From: Ascoidea asiatica
Lineage: Eukaryota; Ascomycota; Saccharomycetes; Ascoideales; Ascoideaceae
Length of the DNA: 64,000 nucleotides
Assembly: GCA_001600695.1 (NCBI GenBank)
Contig: BCKQ01000003.1
Span: 620,001-684,000, forward strand
Reading direction: 5' to 3'
In this document: positions 11,406-21,115 of the stretch, piece after piece
Numbering within the stretch: position 1 is the first letter of the stretch
Layout: each line of letters starts with the position of its first letter
Program-made: the position numbers and the translations under genes
The notes under the pieces: model-generated
What the model was told of the DNA's origin: nothing
Databases searched by the model: none
What the model saw: only the letters and a program-made list of their open reading frames with translations

Positions 11406-12510
11406 TCTTCCTTTTCATATAGCTTGTTCAAAGTAGTATTTTCCATATAAATCATGAGTTATATTTATGAATCAATATATATCATTTTGATAATTCCATC
11501 AATAAAATTCATTATTCTCGATGGTTTTGTTGCTGTTTGTTTTTAAATCTGTTTTTGGTTTTGGAGGCCGGGGGTTTCGCGGCGCTTCTGCGTTCAGGTT
11601 AGCGCGCAGAAGCAAACAGGCGGCGTGACCAATGACCGGAAATCAAATCATGACCGGAATCCCTTTTAGGTAAGTTTAAATATTCATCCGTTAACAATAG
11701 CCAATAAAGAAAATTGTTTGAAATTGAACACTTTGAACCTATTTGAAACAATAATCCTTTTTTATTTTAATGAAAGTTGAAGAATAATTGAAGATCATAA
11801 TGGGTTCTACTATGTTGGTGAAGTATTAAAGAATAATGCTATTAATTATCAGGTTAATTAGATATCGACTTAGAGTACTCTTTGAGAAAATCTCAAGAAA
11901 ATCTCAATTTGAATATATCAATTTTTTATAATTATTTGTATGAAGTTTTATTAAGGGTCTTCAAATTAAAGCTAAAAAAAGCCCATTTTTTAAATTAATT
12001 TATAATATAATAAGTCAAATCTTATAATTGAAACAAATCATGAATAAACAATGCTTATTTATTATAATATTAATTAAATAAAATAAATTTTAATCATTTC
12101 ATTCTTTTTTGATTCATTGTTTTATTATTTATTTTATTTTTCTTTCAAAATCGTATTCAAAAAAAATATTGAGTTGAAGATATGATTTCAGAAAAATTTA
12201 TTAGTTGAAATTGAAGTGGTTGAAGTGTTTTTTAAAAAAAAGTTATGATATATAAATGGAGTTATTTCTAGTAATATTTTCTCATTTTTCACTATTAATT
12301 ATAAATTATAAATATTATAAATATTATTATAAATATTATAAGTTACTTACAGAATTATAAGTTTGAATTACAATCATATAATTAACGTATTTATCTTTAC
12401 TCAGTCGTTCCTTACAACCAATTTATTTCTCTAAATCCCTTTTAAACTTTAACTTTATTACTATTATTATTATAGTTTCTTTTTTCCCTTAATTTTTTTT
12501 TAAAACAAAA
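11406..12510. other. Divergent intergenic region MED21 / AA9 gene
   Basis: 1.1 kb. A GC-rich patch at 11560-11665 contains a 9-bp inverted repeat (GCTTCTGCG at 11584-11592, CGCAGAAGC at 11605-11613) and two TGACCGGAA copies. The rest is AT-rich. A CT-rich stretch precedes the AA9 ATG. No coding frame is convincing. Confidence 0.5.
11584..11613. repeat. 9-bp inverted repeat (hairpin) with 12-nt loop
   Basis: GCTTCTGCG and CGCAGAAGC are perfect reverse complements in a GC-rich patch between MED21 and the AA9 gene. It could be a transcription-factor dyad or an RNA hairpin. Confidence 0.6.
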
Positions 12511-13782
12511 ATGAAATTTTCAAAAACTTCTTTATTTTCTTTATTAGCATATGCTAAATATTCTTTATCTCATGGAATTGTGAGTGATTTAAAAGTTGAA
12601 GATGTTTGGTATAAAGGATCAAGTCCAGGAACTGATCAATATATGACACCAGTTCCAGAAAGAATTGTTTGGTCTTTTTTTCCAGCAAGTAATGGACCTG
12701 TAACAAATGTTTCATCAACAGATATTGTTTGTAATATGGGAGCAGAAGCTGCGGAATTAGTTGCACCAATTGATGGTGGATCACATATTACATTTTATTG
12801 GACAACATGGCCAAGTAGTCATGTTGGACCAGTTATAACATATTTAGCAAATTGTAATGGAAATTGTTCAGAAGTTACACCTTCAGATTTATCATGGTTT
12901 AAAATTGATGAAGCAGGTTATGATGAATCAACTTCAACATGGGCAGCAACAGATTTAATTAATAATAATAATTCTTGGACAATTACTATACCATCAAAAA
13001 TTATTTCAGGTAATTATATTATGAGACATGAAATTTTAGCATTACATGGTGCAGGTGAAGAAAATGGTGGACAATTTTATCCAATGTGTACAAATTTAAA
13101 AATTACAAGTAGTGGTACTGATGAACCTGAAGGTGTTAAATTTCCTGGTGCTTATTCTCCAACTGATCCAGGTATTTTAATTAATATTTATTATCCTGCA
13201 ATTACTAATTATACAATCCCAGGTCCTGCTTTATATTCAGGTAGTATTAAAACAAGTACAGATTCTAGTTTTAATGTAAGTTCAAGTTCTTCAAGTTCTT
13301 CAAGTTCATCTAATTCTACAGAAGATTCAACTTCTTCATCAATTAGTAGTGAGATTGAATCATCAAGTACAACTATTCTTACATCTTCTATTGCTGCATC
13401 TACTTCAGATGCAATCACAATTGCTTATGATAATTCAACTTCAACAACTGAAGCTACTGAATCATATGGAACAATTGAAAATTCAGATTCTACCTCATAC
13501 GCCAGTGTTATAGTATCATCAGTTATAACTTCATATCAAACTGCAACTGCTGCAGATACTACATTACAAACAGTCACACTTGCTACCTCAGCATCTGCTT
13601 CATCATCAATTATCATTGCAGGATCATCAACAATGAGTATTGCTACTTCTTGTTATTCAAGTTCAGTTGATTATAATACATGTCTTGATGAAGTTAATGT
13701 TTGTATTGCATCATCTCAAAAAGCAGGAGGATATGATGGAAGTTCATGTGAAGCTAAAAGATCTTCTTGTCAAATGTGTTAG
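12511..13782 (+). CDS. Secreted AA9 lytic polysaccharide monooxygenase
   Basis: 423 residues. A 20-residue signal peptide ends just before H21, which becomes the N-terminal copper-ligand histidine. The second histidine-brace ligand is H104 in SSHVGPVITYLANC. The axial Tyr is Y190 within GGQFYPMC, with the conserved Q188; MRHEILALH precedes it (H173, H179). C74 and C193 fit the family disulfide. Enzymes of this family oxidatively cleave cellulose or related glucans with copper and peroxide or oxygen, outside the cell. The catalytic domain runs to about 240, then a Ser/Thr-rich linker (250-375) and a Cys-rich C-terminal segment (378-423, ending SSCQMC) that is not a CBM1 and resembles small tail modules of other fungal LPMOs. 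Family assignment is strong; the substrate is unknown. Confidence 0.93.
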   Translation: MKFSKTSLFSLLAYAKYSLSHGIVSDLKVEDVWYKGSSPGTDQYMTPVPERIVWSFFPASNGPVTNVSSTDIVCNMGAEAAELVAPIDGGSHITFYWTTWPSSHVGPVITYLANCNGNCSEVTPSDLSWFKIDEAGYDESTSTWAATDLINNNNSWTITIPSKIISGNYIMRHEILALHGAGEENGGQFYPMCTNLKITSSGTDEPEGVKFPGAYSPTDPGILINIYYPAITNYTIPGPALYSGSIKTSTDSSFNVSSSSSSSSSSSNSTEDSTSSSISSEIESSSTTILTSSIAASTSDAITIAYDNSTSTTEATESYGTIENSDSTSYASVIVSSVITSYQTATAADTTLQTVTLATSASASSSIIIAGSSTMSIATSCYSSSVDYNTCLDEVNVCIASSQKAGGYDGSSCEAKRSSCQMC

Positions 13783-14102
13783 TTAATTTAATAATTTCTA
13801 TTATTAGTTATCTATATTTTTATGCCTAAATTCATTTCTACGATAATTTTCTGTTATATATTCTTACAATAGACAATAAACAACAAACAATAAACAATAA
13901 ATTTCTCTTTTTTTTAAAAAGATCCAGTAGAAACCACTCCAATAAAAACTAATAATACAAATCCACTCACTAAAAAGTACAAAAATGTTAATGAGGCCTC
14001 TTTTATGGTTTATTACAAATTGAATTTCCAGAATAGAAAATTGTTCCATATGAAATTAGCATTTACTGTATTTTCTTTTTTACACAATTCAACATCTTAA
14101 CA
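13783..14102. other. Intergenic, AA9 gene to tRNA-Gly
   Basis: 320 bp of AT-rich sequence with short AATAAACAAACAA repeats (13875-13900). It holds the AA9 gene terminator. No gene seen. Confidence 0.5.
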
Positions 14103-14173
14103 GCGCAAGTGGTTTAGTGGTAAAATTCGACGTTGCCATCGTCGGGCCCCCGGTTCAATTCCGGGCTTGCGCA
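14103..14173 (+). tRNA. tRNA-Gly (anticodon GCC)
   Basis: 71-nt intronless tRNA gene. The acceptor stem GCGCAAG pairs with CTTGCGC, with discriminator A at 14173. The D arm contains the A-box-like TGGTTTAGTGG. The anticodon stem GACG/CGTC carries the loop TTGCCAT with anticodon GCC. The T arm CCCGG-TTCAATT-CCGGG contains the B box. A TTTT run at 14175-14178 fits an RNA polymerase III terminator. Confidence 0.98.
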
Positions 14174-14577
14174 GTTTTCTTTTTGTTTGCTTATTTTTTT
14201 TTTTTTCATTTTTCAGGTGATGTCGGCATCACGTGTTATTGGTTAATCAGACCCTTTTTATTTCACCATCCTCAGAATTTGAACTGTTACGGCTATCAGC
14301 AATATTTGTTTAATGTTTGTATTGATTTGTTTAAAATGCTACTGTATTTAGTATTAAATTATTAGATTATCATCATTATTTATTCAACCATTACTTTCAC
14401 TTCAAGTTCAAATAACATATTCTAACAATATTCGGTTTATCATTATTCAACTTATTCCTCGATGAAATTCTAAATAAAATAATGTATAAATCATAAATCA
14501 TAAATCATAAAGCGTAAAATTCAATTAAAGAATAAATATTTAAAATATTTGAAATATTTGAAATATAAAAAAAAATA
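14174..14577. other. ATG5 upstream region
   Basis: 404 bp between tRNA-Gly and ATG5. It contains a T-rich tract (14190-14210), a Cbf1-type site and repeated ATCATAA units (14485-14510). No gene seen; an 82-codon frame starting inside the tRNA is chance. Confidence 0.5.
14228..14240. promoter_or_regulatory. Cbf1-type E-box ATCACGTGTTATT
   Basis: The CACGTG core (14230-14235) lies in a 13-base string also found at 51952-51964 and 55684-55696. It is 55 bp after tRNA-Gly and about 340 bp before ATG5. Confidence 0.6.
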
Positions 14578-15669
14578 ATGAATCTTTCTGAAGATAATGA
14601 AATAATTGATAAAGTTTGGGAAGGAAAATTAAAAATTCAAATAACTTTACCACTTTTAGATTTAAATATTGATAATGAAACTTCTCCAATTTTTTTTCTT
14701 TTAGCAAATAGAAATTCATTTTTTCCATTTTATTTTGAAAAAATTTTTAAATTTTTTTTACCTTTTATAAACTATTCAATTGAAGATGATTATAATTCAA
14801 ATGATAAAGAAAATGAATTAATTTCAAAAGATTCAAAAGATTCAAAAGATTCAAAAGATTCAAAAGATTCAAAAGATTCAATAGATTCAAAAACTTCAAT
14901 AAATACTTCAAGTCAAAGTAAAAAACATTCAAATTCAATTGAATTAAATAATCCATTATATAAAAATTTATGGTTAGAATTTGAAGATATTCCAATTAAA
15001 TGGAATTATCCAATTGGTTTACTTTATGATTATTTAGTTGGATTAAATTTAAACTCAAATTCAAAATACACCAATGAAAATCCATTAAATTCTTGGAATT
15101 TAAAAGTTCATTTCAATAATTATCCAAATAATTTTTTAATTCCAATAATTAATTCAAATTTCATGGAATCTTTTTGGTTAAATCAAATTAAAGAATCTTG
15201 TTTTATTTCAAATTCTTCTTCAAAACCATTAATGTCATTATCAAAAAAAGATTCTAAAAAACTTTGGAATTCAGTTAAATTTCATAATTCTTTAGAATTT
15301 AAAAATATTTTTTATAAAAATTTATTACCAAATAATTCAAATAATTTAAAACATATACCATTAAAATTATATTTACCATATTCTTCTTCAAATTTTATTT
15401 TACAAGAACTTATAACTCCATATAATTTAAAAAATAAAAAATTAGTATCAATTTTTGATACTTTAAATTTAATATTACCTGATTTATTTCCAAAAAAGAA
15501 AAGTAATGAAAATAATGATAATGATAACCAATCAAATATATATTCTAATGCTTTACCTTTAATTCATGGTATTATAATACCTTCTGATTTTCCAATTTGT
15601 GAATTATATTATTTAATGACTTATCTAGATGGTTTCTTACATATTTGTATTATACTAAATAAAAAATAA
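14578..15669 (+). CDS. ATG5: Autophagy protein Atg5
   Basis: 363 residues. The N-terminus (IIDKVWEGKLKIQITL, then ANRNSFFPFYFEKI) and the central W-x-EFEDIPIKWNYPIGLLYDYLV motif are diagnostic of Atg5. Atg5 is conjugated to Atg12 through a lysine and, with Atg16, acts as the E3 for Atg8 lipidation at the phagophore. The two ubiquitin-like folds flank a helical part containing MESFWLNQIKESCF. A low-complexity insert of six tandem KDS units (9-bp repeats, about 14823-14886) interrupts the N-terminal part. The conjugating lysine is probably in the GLLYDYLV-following region, but I did not assign it. Convergent with TRM140 (46 bp gap). Confidence 0.93.
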   Translation: MNLSEDNEIIDKVWEGKLKIQITLPLLDLNIDNETSPIFFLLANRNSFFPFYFEKIFKFFLPFINYSIEDDYNSNDKENELISKDSKDSKDSKDSKDSKDSIDSKTSINTSSQSKKHSNSIELNNPLYKNLWLEFEDIPIKWNYPIGLLYDYLVGLNLNSNSKYTNENPLNSWNLKVHFNNYPNNFLIPIINSNFMESFWLNQIKESCFISNSSSKPLMSLSKKDSKKLWNSVKFHNSLEFKNIFYKNLLPNNSNNLKHIPLKLYLPYSSSNFILQELITPYNLKNKKLVSIFDTLNLILPDLFPKKKSNENNDNDNQSNIYSNALPLIHGIIIPSDFPICELYYLMTYLDGFLHICIILNKK

Positions 15670-15715
15670 ATAATTAAATAATTAATCGGGTGTATATTTT
15701 GTAATGTTATTTTTT

Positions 15716-16648
15716 TTAATTGGCTTGAAATACTGCTTGAAGCCAAACTCTATACATCTTTAATTTTCTTTTTCTATTTACAATTAATCTTCTATCTGTT
15801 GCTATTTTTTCTTCAATAAATCCACCTTCTTTAACAAAAATATCTCTTAATTCATCTTCTGTGAAAAAATAAACTCTTGTTCCATCTCCTCTTAAATAAA
15901 AATTTTCTTCAAGATATCTATTAGATTTTGCACGAACTTGAGCTAAATCATATCTACCATAATCTCTAAATAAAATTTTACCTTTTGGTTTTAATAATTT
16001 TTTTAAATTTTTAATTGCAAATGACCATTCATTTGGTGATAATGCACTAAATACAAATATCATTATAATAATATCAATTGAATTTTCTTTTATAGTTTCT
16101 GGTATTCCTTCTGAACTTGATAAATCCCATTGTAATGCTGTGGAATATTTTTCATTAAAATCTTCATGTTCTTTAATTAATTTAACTGCATTTTTACTAT
16201 AATCAACACCAAAAATATGAAATTTTGAATTTTTATTTTGTCTTAATATTGGAAAAAGTGTATTTCCAGCTCCACAACCAACTTCTAAAATTTTAACTTC
16301 TTCATTACAATCTTCTTTAGTTTTTTCATATATTTGAGGAAATTCAATTTCTAACCATCTTCTATCTTTGAAAAAATTTGTTTGATTATTTCTATAAAAT
16401 ATATCCCAAAATTTTGCTGGAGTTTGATTTATTACTCTTTTTTGAAATTCATCAACTGGATGTTCTTTTTGTTTCTGTATTTTAATTTCAGCTTCTTTAA
16501 CTTCTTCTTCTCCCCATTCAACATGATCCCAGGCATTATGATCCCAGACTGAATCTTCATCGACTAAAATCCTTTGACCAAATGTAAATGGAGTTTCTTC
16601 AGTTCTTCCAGTTTTTTCAACTATCTGAGGTTCTTCTGTAGTTGCCAT
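15716..16648 (-). CDS. TRM140: tRNA(Thr) m3C32 methyltransferase Trm140, methyltransferase-only form
   Basis: 310-residue class I SAM methyltransferase. The signature W-D-x-F-Y followed by FFKDRRWLEIEFPQ precedes SAM motif I ILEVGCGAGNT (120-130), as in Abp140/Trm140 and the METTL2/6/8 family. GKILFRDYGRYDLAQ and DGTRVYFF complete the family pattern. The enzyme makes 3-methylcytidine at position 32 of tRNAs. In S. cerevisiae this domain is fused by +1 frameshifting to an N-terminal actin-binding segment; here the protein starts cleanly about 80 residues before the catalytic core, and no actin-binding peptide or frameshift is seen. It shares a divergent promoter with the Ecd-family gene. Confidence 0.92.
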   Translation of the reverse strand: MATTEEPQIVEKTGRTEETPFTFGQRILVDEDSVWDHNAWDHVEWGEEEVKEAEIKIQKQKEHPVDEFQKRVINQTPAKFWDIFYRNNQTNFFKDRRWLEIEFPQIYEKTKEDCNEEVKILEVGCGAGNTLFPILRQNKNSKFHIFGVDYSKNAVKLIKEHEDFNEKYSTALQWDLSSSEGIPETIKENSIDIIIMIFVFSALSPNEWSFAIKNLKKLLKPKGKILFRDYGRYDLAQVRAKSNRYLEENFYLRGDGTRVYFFTEDELRDIFVKEGGFIEEKIATDRRLIVNRKRKLKMYRVWLQAVFQAN

Positions 16649-17194
16649 ACTGAAATCGGAATATATTTATAATAATAACAAAATTTAAAAAGCTATTTAC
16701 TAATATACAATATTTACAAAGTCTAGGAATATAATCAATTATCACTTTCTATTACTTATCTCTCTATCTTCTTTTACTTTTCTTCAATCTTTTTCAATCT
16801 TTTTTAATCTTTTTCAATCTTTTTTATTTATTTTCTTTTTATTTTTTTCATTTCTCGTATTTCTTTTTTCTTTTTTTTCATTAAAGCGGCTTTAGCCATT
16901 TGAAAAATTACCCGTGAAAACTCCGATCAGCAAACTTGAAAATCGCAGCAATATTTTTATTTTGATTTTAACCACTTTCAGCTATTTAAAAGATTATCCA
17001 GAAAGAATTCATTGGAATTGATTATCATAAATGTTTATTATCAACAATCAATATAAATGTTTTCTTATTCATAGAGCATTCAATCAAACAATTCATTCCT
17101 CCAACAAGTTAAATAATTCATTTGGTAATTGATCAGAAATCGAATAAATTGAATTTATCAATAAATTCTTCTTACTTTTTATATATTCAAGACA
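16649..17194. other. Divergent promoter TRM140 / Ecd-family gene
   Basis: 546 bp. A polypyrimidine stretch with repeated TTTTTCAATC units (16780-16815) is followed by a small GC-richer patch (16885-16950). No other gene seen. Confidence 0.5.
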
Positions 17195-18847
17195 ATGTTT
17201 AATCCTGTTGATCCTTCACATTTTATTCCTTGGACAAAACCAAATTTCTTGTTCAATTCAACTTACAACTTTGAAAGAGAATCATTATTAGGTACATTAT
17301 TTTTAATAGATCCAGTTTCAACAAAATTATCATTAAATCAAAAACTTAAAACAATTAATGAAAATTTAAAAGATTATTTTGATCCATGGATAAAATTTTT
17401 TCCTTGGTATTATTCTCCATTAAAATTTTCACTTCAAGAAAATTATAATAATAAATCAAGTAATAATGAATCTTATGATTTTATTTATTTTGAATTAACT
17501 TATGATCAAAGTTTAATGGATGAATGGTTAGTTGTTTATTTATTATTCAATTTTTCCAAATTAAAAGAAAATAAAGATGTTTATATTAATTTATTTGATT
17601 CTGATGGAAATTTTCTTTTAATAGAGGCAGCTGATTTTGTTCCAGAATGGTTAAGTCCTTCAACTTCATTGAATAGAGTATGGATAAATAATGGTTCAAT
17701 AAAAATTATTCCAAAAGAATATTTACCTGAAAAAAACTTATTACTTTTTGAAAGTTTGAAATTTCTTGAGAAATTAAGTTATAAATTATTTCAAATAATT
17801 GAAGTTACTGAAAAAATTGAAAAAAGATTAAATCAATATCCTGAATATGCTTTAGAAAATATAGTTACAATGGATATAAAAATTCATAAAAAATTTGTAC
17901 CTATTTTTTTACAAAATCAACGTTTATTTATTAATTCATCAAATGAATTTATTAAGGAGAACTTGTCTTTGAAAACTAATTTAAAAAATTTTCAAATTCC
18001 TTTATTTGATAGCAATGATTATAGATTAATGAAAGTCAGATTACCGAATTTATTACTTACAATGCTTCAATTTCATTTTGCAAAAAAAAATAATACTTTA
18101 GATAGTATTAAACTTTTAGAAGAATTATTAGGTATGTGTATGACTATTGGGCTTGATAATATGTATTCAAAAAAATTAGAACCAAAAAATATTATAAACT
18201 TAGAAGAAAAAATTAAAGAATATAATGAGTATATAGAACTAGATCCTTTACAGACGGAACTTTTAAAATCCAAAAGAATAAATCATTGGGTAAAACCAAA
18301 CCCAGAAAAACCAGAAAACATTTCAAAAGATGAAAATTTTGATGGTAATAATGATCAAAATGCTGAATTTGAAAAATTGGCTAATTTTTTTAAAGATTCT
18401 AAAGCAGATATAGATGGTGTCCAAAATTTAGATGATTATGAAGATGAAGAAGAAAGTGATGATGATGATGATTATGATAGGAATAGGAAAGAATTAGATG
18501 AACAAAGAAATTATTTCAAAAATGAGAAAATTGATATTGATGAAGATGATTTTTTTGAATTTTTTTTAACTAATGCTTTAGAATTAGATAAAGAAAAATT
18601 AGAAAATTTTAAATCAAATGAAAATGATATTAATCCTAAAAAAAAAAGAAAACTTAATGTTAATTATGATAAATATAATGATGATTCAGATTATTGTTCT
18701 GAAAGTGATAATAATTCAGAAATTTTAAATTTAAATGATTTAAAATCAAATAAAATTGATGAAGTTTCAGTATTAAAGAATTTAGTTTCATCAATGAAAT
18801 TATCAGGAGAAATTGGTCCTTCTTCAACATTTTTAAATAATTTATAA
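17195..18847 (+). CDS. Ecd (ecdysoneless) / Sgt1-family protein
   Basis: 550 residues. The N-terminal half carries the Ecd/SGT1 family pattern: a PWIKFFPWYYSP segment, FELTYDQSLMDEWLVVYLLF, then DSDGNFLLIEAADFVPEWL followed by NRVWINNGSIKIIP. The C-terminal half is acidic and disordered (EDEEESDDDDDYD near 425-440). Family members act in the nucleus in transcription and pre-mRNA splicing (human ECD binds PRPF8). The name Sgt1 here is unrelated to the Skp1/Hsp90 co-chaperone Sgt1. Start chosen at the first Met, 27 nt before HFIPW. The gene ends 39 bp from APC15 (tail-to-tail). Confidence 0.9.
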   Translation: MFNPVDPSHFIPWTKPNFLFNSTYNFERESLLGTLFLIDPVSTKLSLNQKLKTINENLKDYFDPWIKFFPWYYSPLKFSLQENYNNKSSNNESYDFIYFELTYDQSLMDEWLVVYLLFNFSKLKENKDVYINLFDSDGNFLLIEAADFVPEWLSPSTSLNRVWINNGSIKIIPKEYLPEKNLLLFESLKFLEKLSYKLFQIIEVTEKIEKRLNQYPEYALENIVTMDIKIHKKFVPIFLQNQRLFINSSNEFIKENLSLKTNLKNFQIPLFDSNDYRLMKVRLPNLLLTMLQFHFAKKNNTLDSIKLLEELLGMCMTIGLDNMYSKKLEPKNIINLEEKIKEYNEYIELDPLQTELLKSKRINHWVKPNPEKPENISKDENFDGNNDQNAEFEKLANFFKDSKADIDGVQNLDDYEDEEESDDDDDYDRNRKELDEQRNYFKNEKIDIDEDDFFEFFLTNALELDKEKLENFKSNENDINPKKKRKLNVNYDKYNDDSDYCSESDNNSEILNLNDLKSNKIDEVSVLKNLVSSMKLSGEIGPSSTFLNNL

Positions 18848-18886
18848 AGGTAAATATTATTATTATTATTATTATTAAGATTAATT

Positions 18887-19577
18887 TTAAGTTAAGATAT
18901 TTTGATTATTATTTTCTTCATTATTTTCATATTCTTCATTTTCATTATTTTCATTATTTTCATTTTCTATATTTTCATCATTTAAATCCATATCTTCTTC
19001 ATCATCATCAATCATCATTTCAATTTCAGTTTCATGAAAATCAGAAAAATTAGATCTTCTTTGATCATTTAATGTAGAAACTCTTGCAATATTTGAATTA
19101 AAATCAATAAATTGACTATTATTTAAATCATTTTCAAAACTTTCTTCAGATTCTATAGTATTGGTATTATTATTTGTATTATTATTATTATTTGTATTGG
19201 TATTATTAGTATTATTAGTATTATTAGTATTATTAGTATTAATTGAAGGAAATCTTGATCTATAATTTTGATTTGAAGTATTGATTGAAGAAATTCTATT
19301 AGAAGAAATTCTACTAGATGGAAATCCATGATTTGAATTAGAAGTAATATTAGATCTTTCATCAACTTCATCATATTCTTCTTCATAAGCCATAAAATCC
19401 GAATCATCATTATCATCAGTAACTTGATAATTATCTTGAAAATCAAATTGATAATTATCATTATCATGATTTACACCATAACTACTACCATGATAAAGTT
19501 CATCAATTTCATCATCATTTAAACTATCATCATCATCATAATCATTATCATTATCATTATCATTATCATTATCATAA

Positions 19578-19618
<41 letters not shown>

Positions 19619-20242
19619 ATTATCATTATCAGGAATAGCAGCATCAAGATCAATATCATCCAGTCTTTCATTACCAACATTGGTTGTATTAGTAGTATTA
19701 TTATGATTATTACCAGTTATATCATTATTTGTTACAGTTCCTTCAGCTTGAATACCATCATGATCAGTTAAAATATTTTCAGCGGTACCCATTAAAGATT
19801 CATTATATTCTTCATCCATTCTACTTTCAGATTGTTTTTCTTCTAATAAAGTTTTCATTGTTTTTCCAATACCTAAAGGTTTTAAATAATTATAACCTAA
19901 AGTTTTCATACAATTTAAATAAGAAATTTTAGATTGAATTTCTTGATCAAACATTGTTGAAGATGATGAAGAAGGTAAAGATAATGGATTTGAAGAAAGC
20001 ATTGCACCAACTTGAGCAGAAGAATATGATGATAAAGGTGGAGTAAATTGAGAATTTGATGGTAATAATGATTGTTGTTGTCTTGAACTATTACGATTAT
20101 TATGTTGAAATACTTCTAAACGATCATTAGCTTGATCTCTTGCTTTTCTTAAATAACCATAATGATTACTTGTTGAAGTATTATCATTAAGCCATAAATG
20201 ATGAGCATCTCTTGGAACTAAATCAGGAAGAAACATTTTCAA
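18887..20242 (-). CDS. MND2: Anaphase-promoting complex subunit Apc15 (Mnd2)
   Basis: 451 residues. The N-terminus FLPDLVPRDAHHLWLND is the Apc15/Mnd2 signature, and ISYLNCMKTLGYNYLKPLGIGKTMKTL (about 107-135) matches the second conserved helix (usually I-x4-N-I-x2-G-x3-L-P-PG-KT). Apc15 belongs to the APC/C platform and controls Cdc20 turnover; yeast Mnd2 restrains APC/C-Ama1 in meiosis. Most of the remainder is Asn- and Asp-rich repeat. Start could be M1 or M3 (MKMFLPDL). A CACGTG site lies 217 bp upstream. Longer than usual for the family because of homopolymer runs. Confidence 0.88.
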
Positions 20243-20635
20243 ATATATTAACTGTTTAATAATTACTTTGTACTTTGTACTTTATACTTTATATAATCAA
20301 ATAAATATAGAAATAAGCATTGATAATTCATATGAATATTTATATAAATTATATTTATTTCATTTTCTTTTATTGCTTTGAATAGAAAATAATTCTATTT
20401 TATTTATTGTCTTTGATGTTTACTCTTCACCATTTTGGGGGGTTTAACAAGTATATGTCACGTGAATACGCTTAAATTAATCATTTTTTAAAGAAATGAA
20501 GAAATAAAGAGATTGAAGACAAACACGAAAGTGAATCACGAAAGTGAATCAAATGAATAAACACAAAAAGATATTAAAGACAACAAAACTAATAATGATA
20601 TGATATTGGAATTTGGAATTTGGAATTTATTTTGT
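20243..20635. other. Intergenic between APC15 and the YVH1-like gene
   Basis: 393 bp upstream of APC15 and downstream of the YVH1-like gene, both on the minus strand. It holds a GGGGGG-containing string and a CACGTG at 20459-20464, then a duplicated CACGAAAGTGAATC (20525-20550). Confidence 0.5.
20459..20464. promoter_or_regulatory. Cbf1-type CACGTG site
   Basis: Context GTCACGTGAAT, 217 bp upstream of the APC15 start codon. Confidence 0.55.
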
Positions 20636-21115
20636 TTATGAAGATGCTTGAGGCGATAATAAAATTTTATCAACTTTAGAACTTTGAAGATGAATTGAAG
20701 GTATTATCCATTTACCACAACTACATCTTGAACCTTTCCAACTATAACCACCAATTTTTGAATTACATTTAATATTTGGACAAATAAATTTACCTTCAAT
20801 TTCACCTTTATTAATTAATTCATTTTTCATCCAATTTAAAGGTTCAATTAAAAAAAAATGAGAACAAGAATTTTGAGCAGGTGTTAAATTTACAATTCTT
20901 TTTGAATTTGGAGCAGTTTTAATAAATGATGATTGTTTTGAAGATTCATTTGGAATTTTATGAAAATTTAATTGATTTGATAATGCTAAAATTTGTCGAC
21001 ATTTTTTACAACGTAATTTAAAATTTTCATTATTTGAGTTATTATTATCTAATTTATTTTCATTTAAAGCATTATTGAATTGATTTGATATATTATTATT
21101 TGATATTTCTTCCAT
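20636..21115 (-). CDS. YVH1: YVH1-type zinc-domain protein without phosphatase domain
   Basis: 159 residues matching only the C-terminal zinc-binding domain of Yvh1/DUSP12: RCKKCRQILA, then C84-x-H86 with LIEPLNWMKNEL, CPNIKC, and SWKGSRCSCGKWIIPSIH ending KVDKI. Candidate zinc ligands are C36, C39, C84, H86, C112, C117, C131 and C133. Canonical Yvh1 has about 200 residues of dual-specificity phosphatase before this domain. Here the first 33 residues are Asn-rich, an in-frame TAA lies two codons before the ATG, and the next 600 bp upstream contain no HCxxGxxRS-type sequence. Family knowledge: yeast Yvh1 releases Mrt4 from pre-60S ribosomes through the zinc domain, and phosphatase activity is dispensable. 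This looks like a natural minimal form, so ribosome assembly is the likely role. Confidence 0.85.
   Translation of the reverse strand: MEEISNNNISNQFNNALNENKLDNNNSNNENFKLRCKKCRQILALSNQLNFHKIPNESSKQSSFIKTAPNSKRIVNLTPAQNSCSHFFLIEPLNWMKNELINKGEIEGKFICPNIKCNSKIGGYSWKGSRCSCGKWIIPSIHLQSSKVDKILLSPQASS

Noticed and set aside
14117-14365. 82-codon frame starting within tRNA-Gly
   Set aside because: It begins inside the tRNA and runs through T tracts; explained by the tRNA gene.
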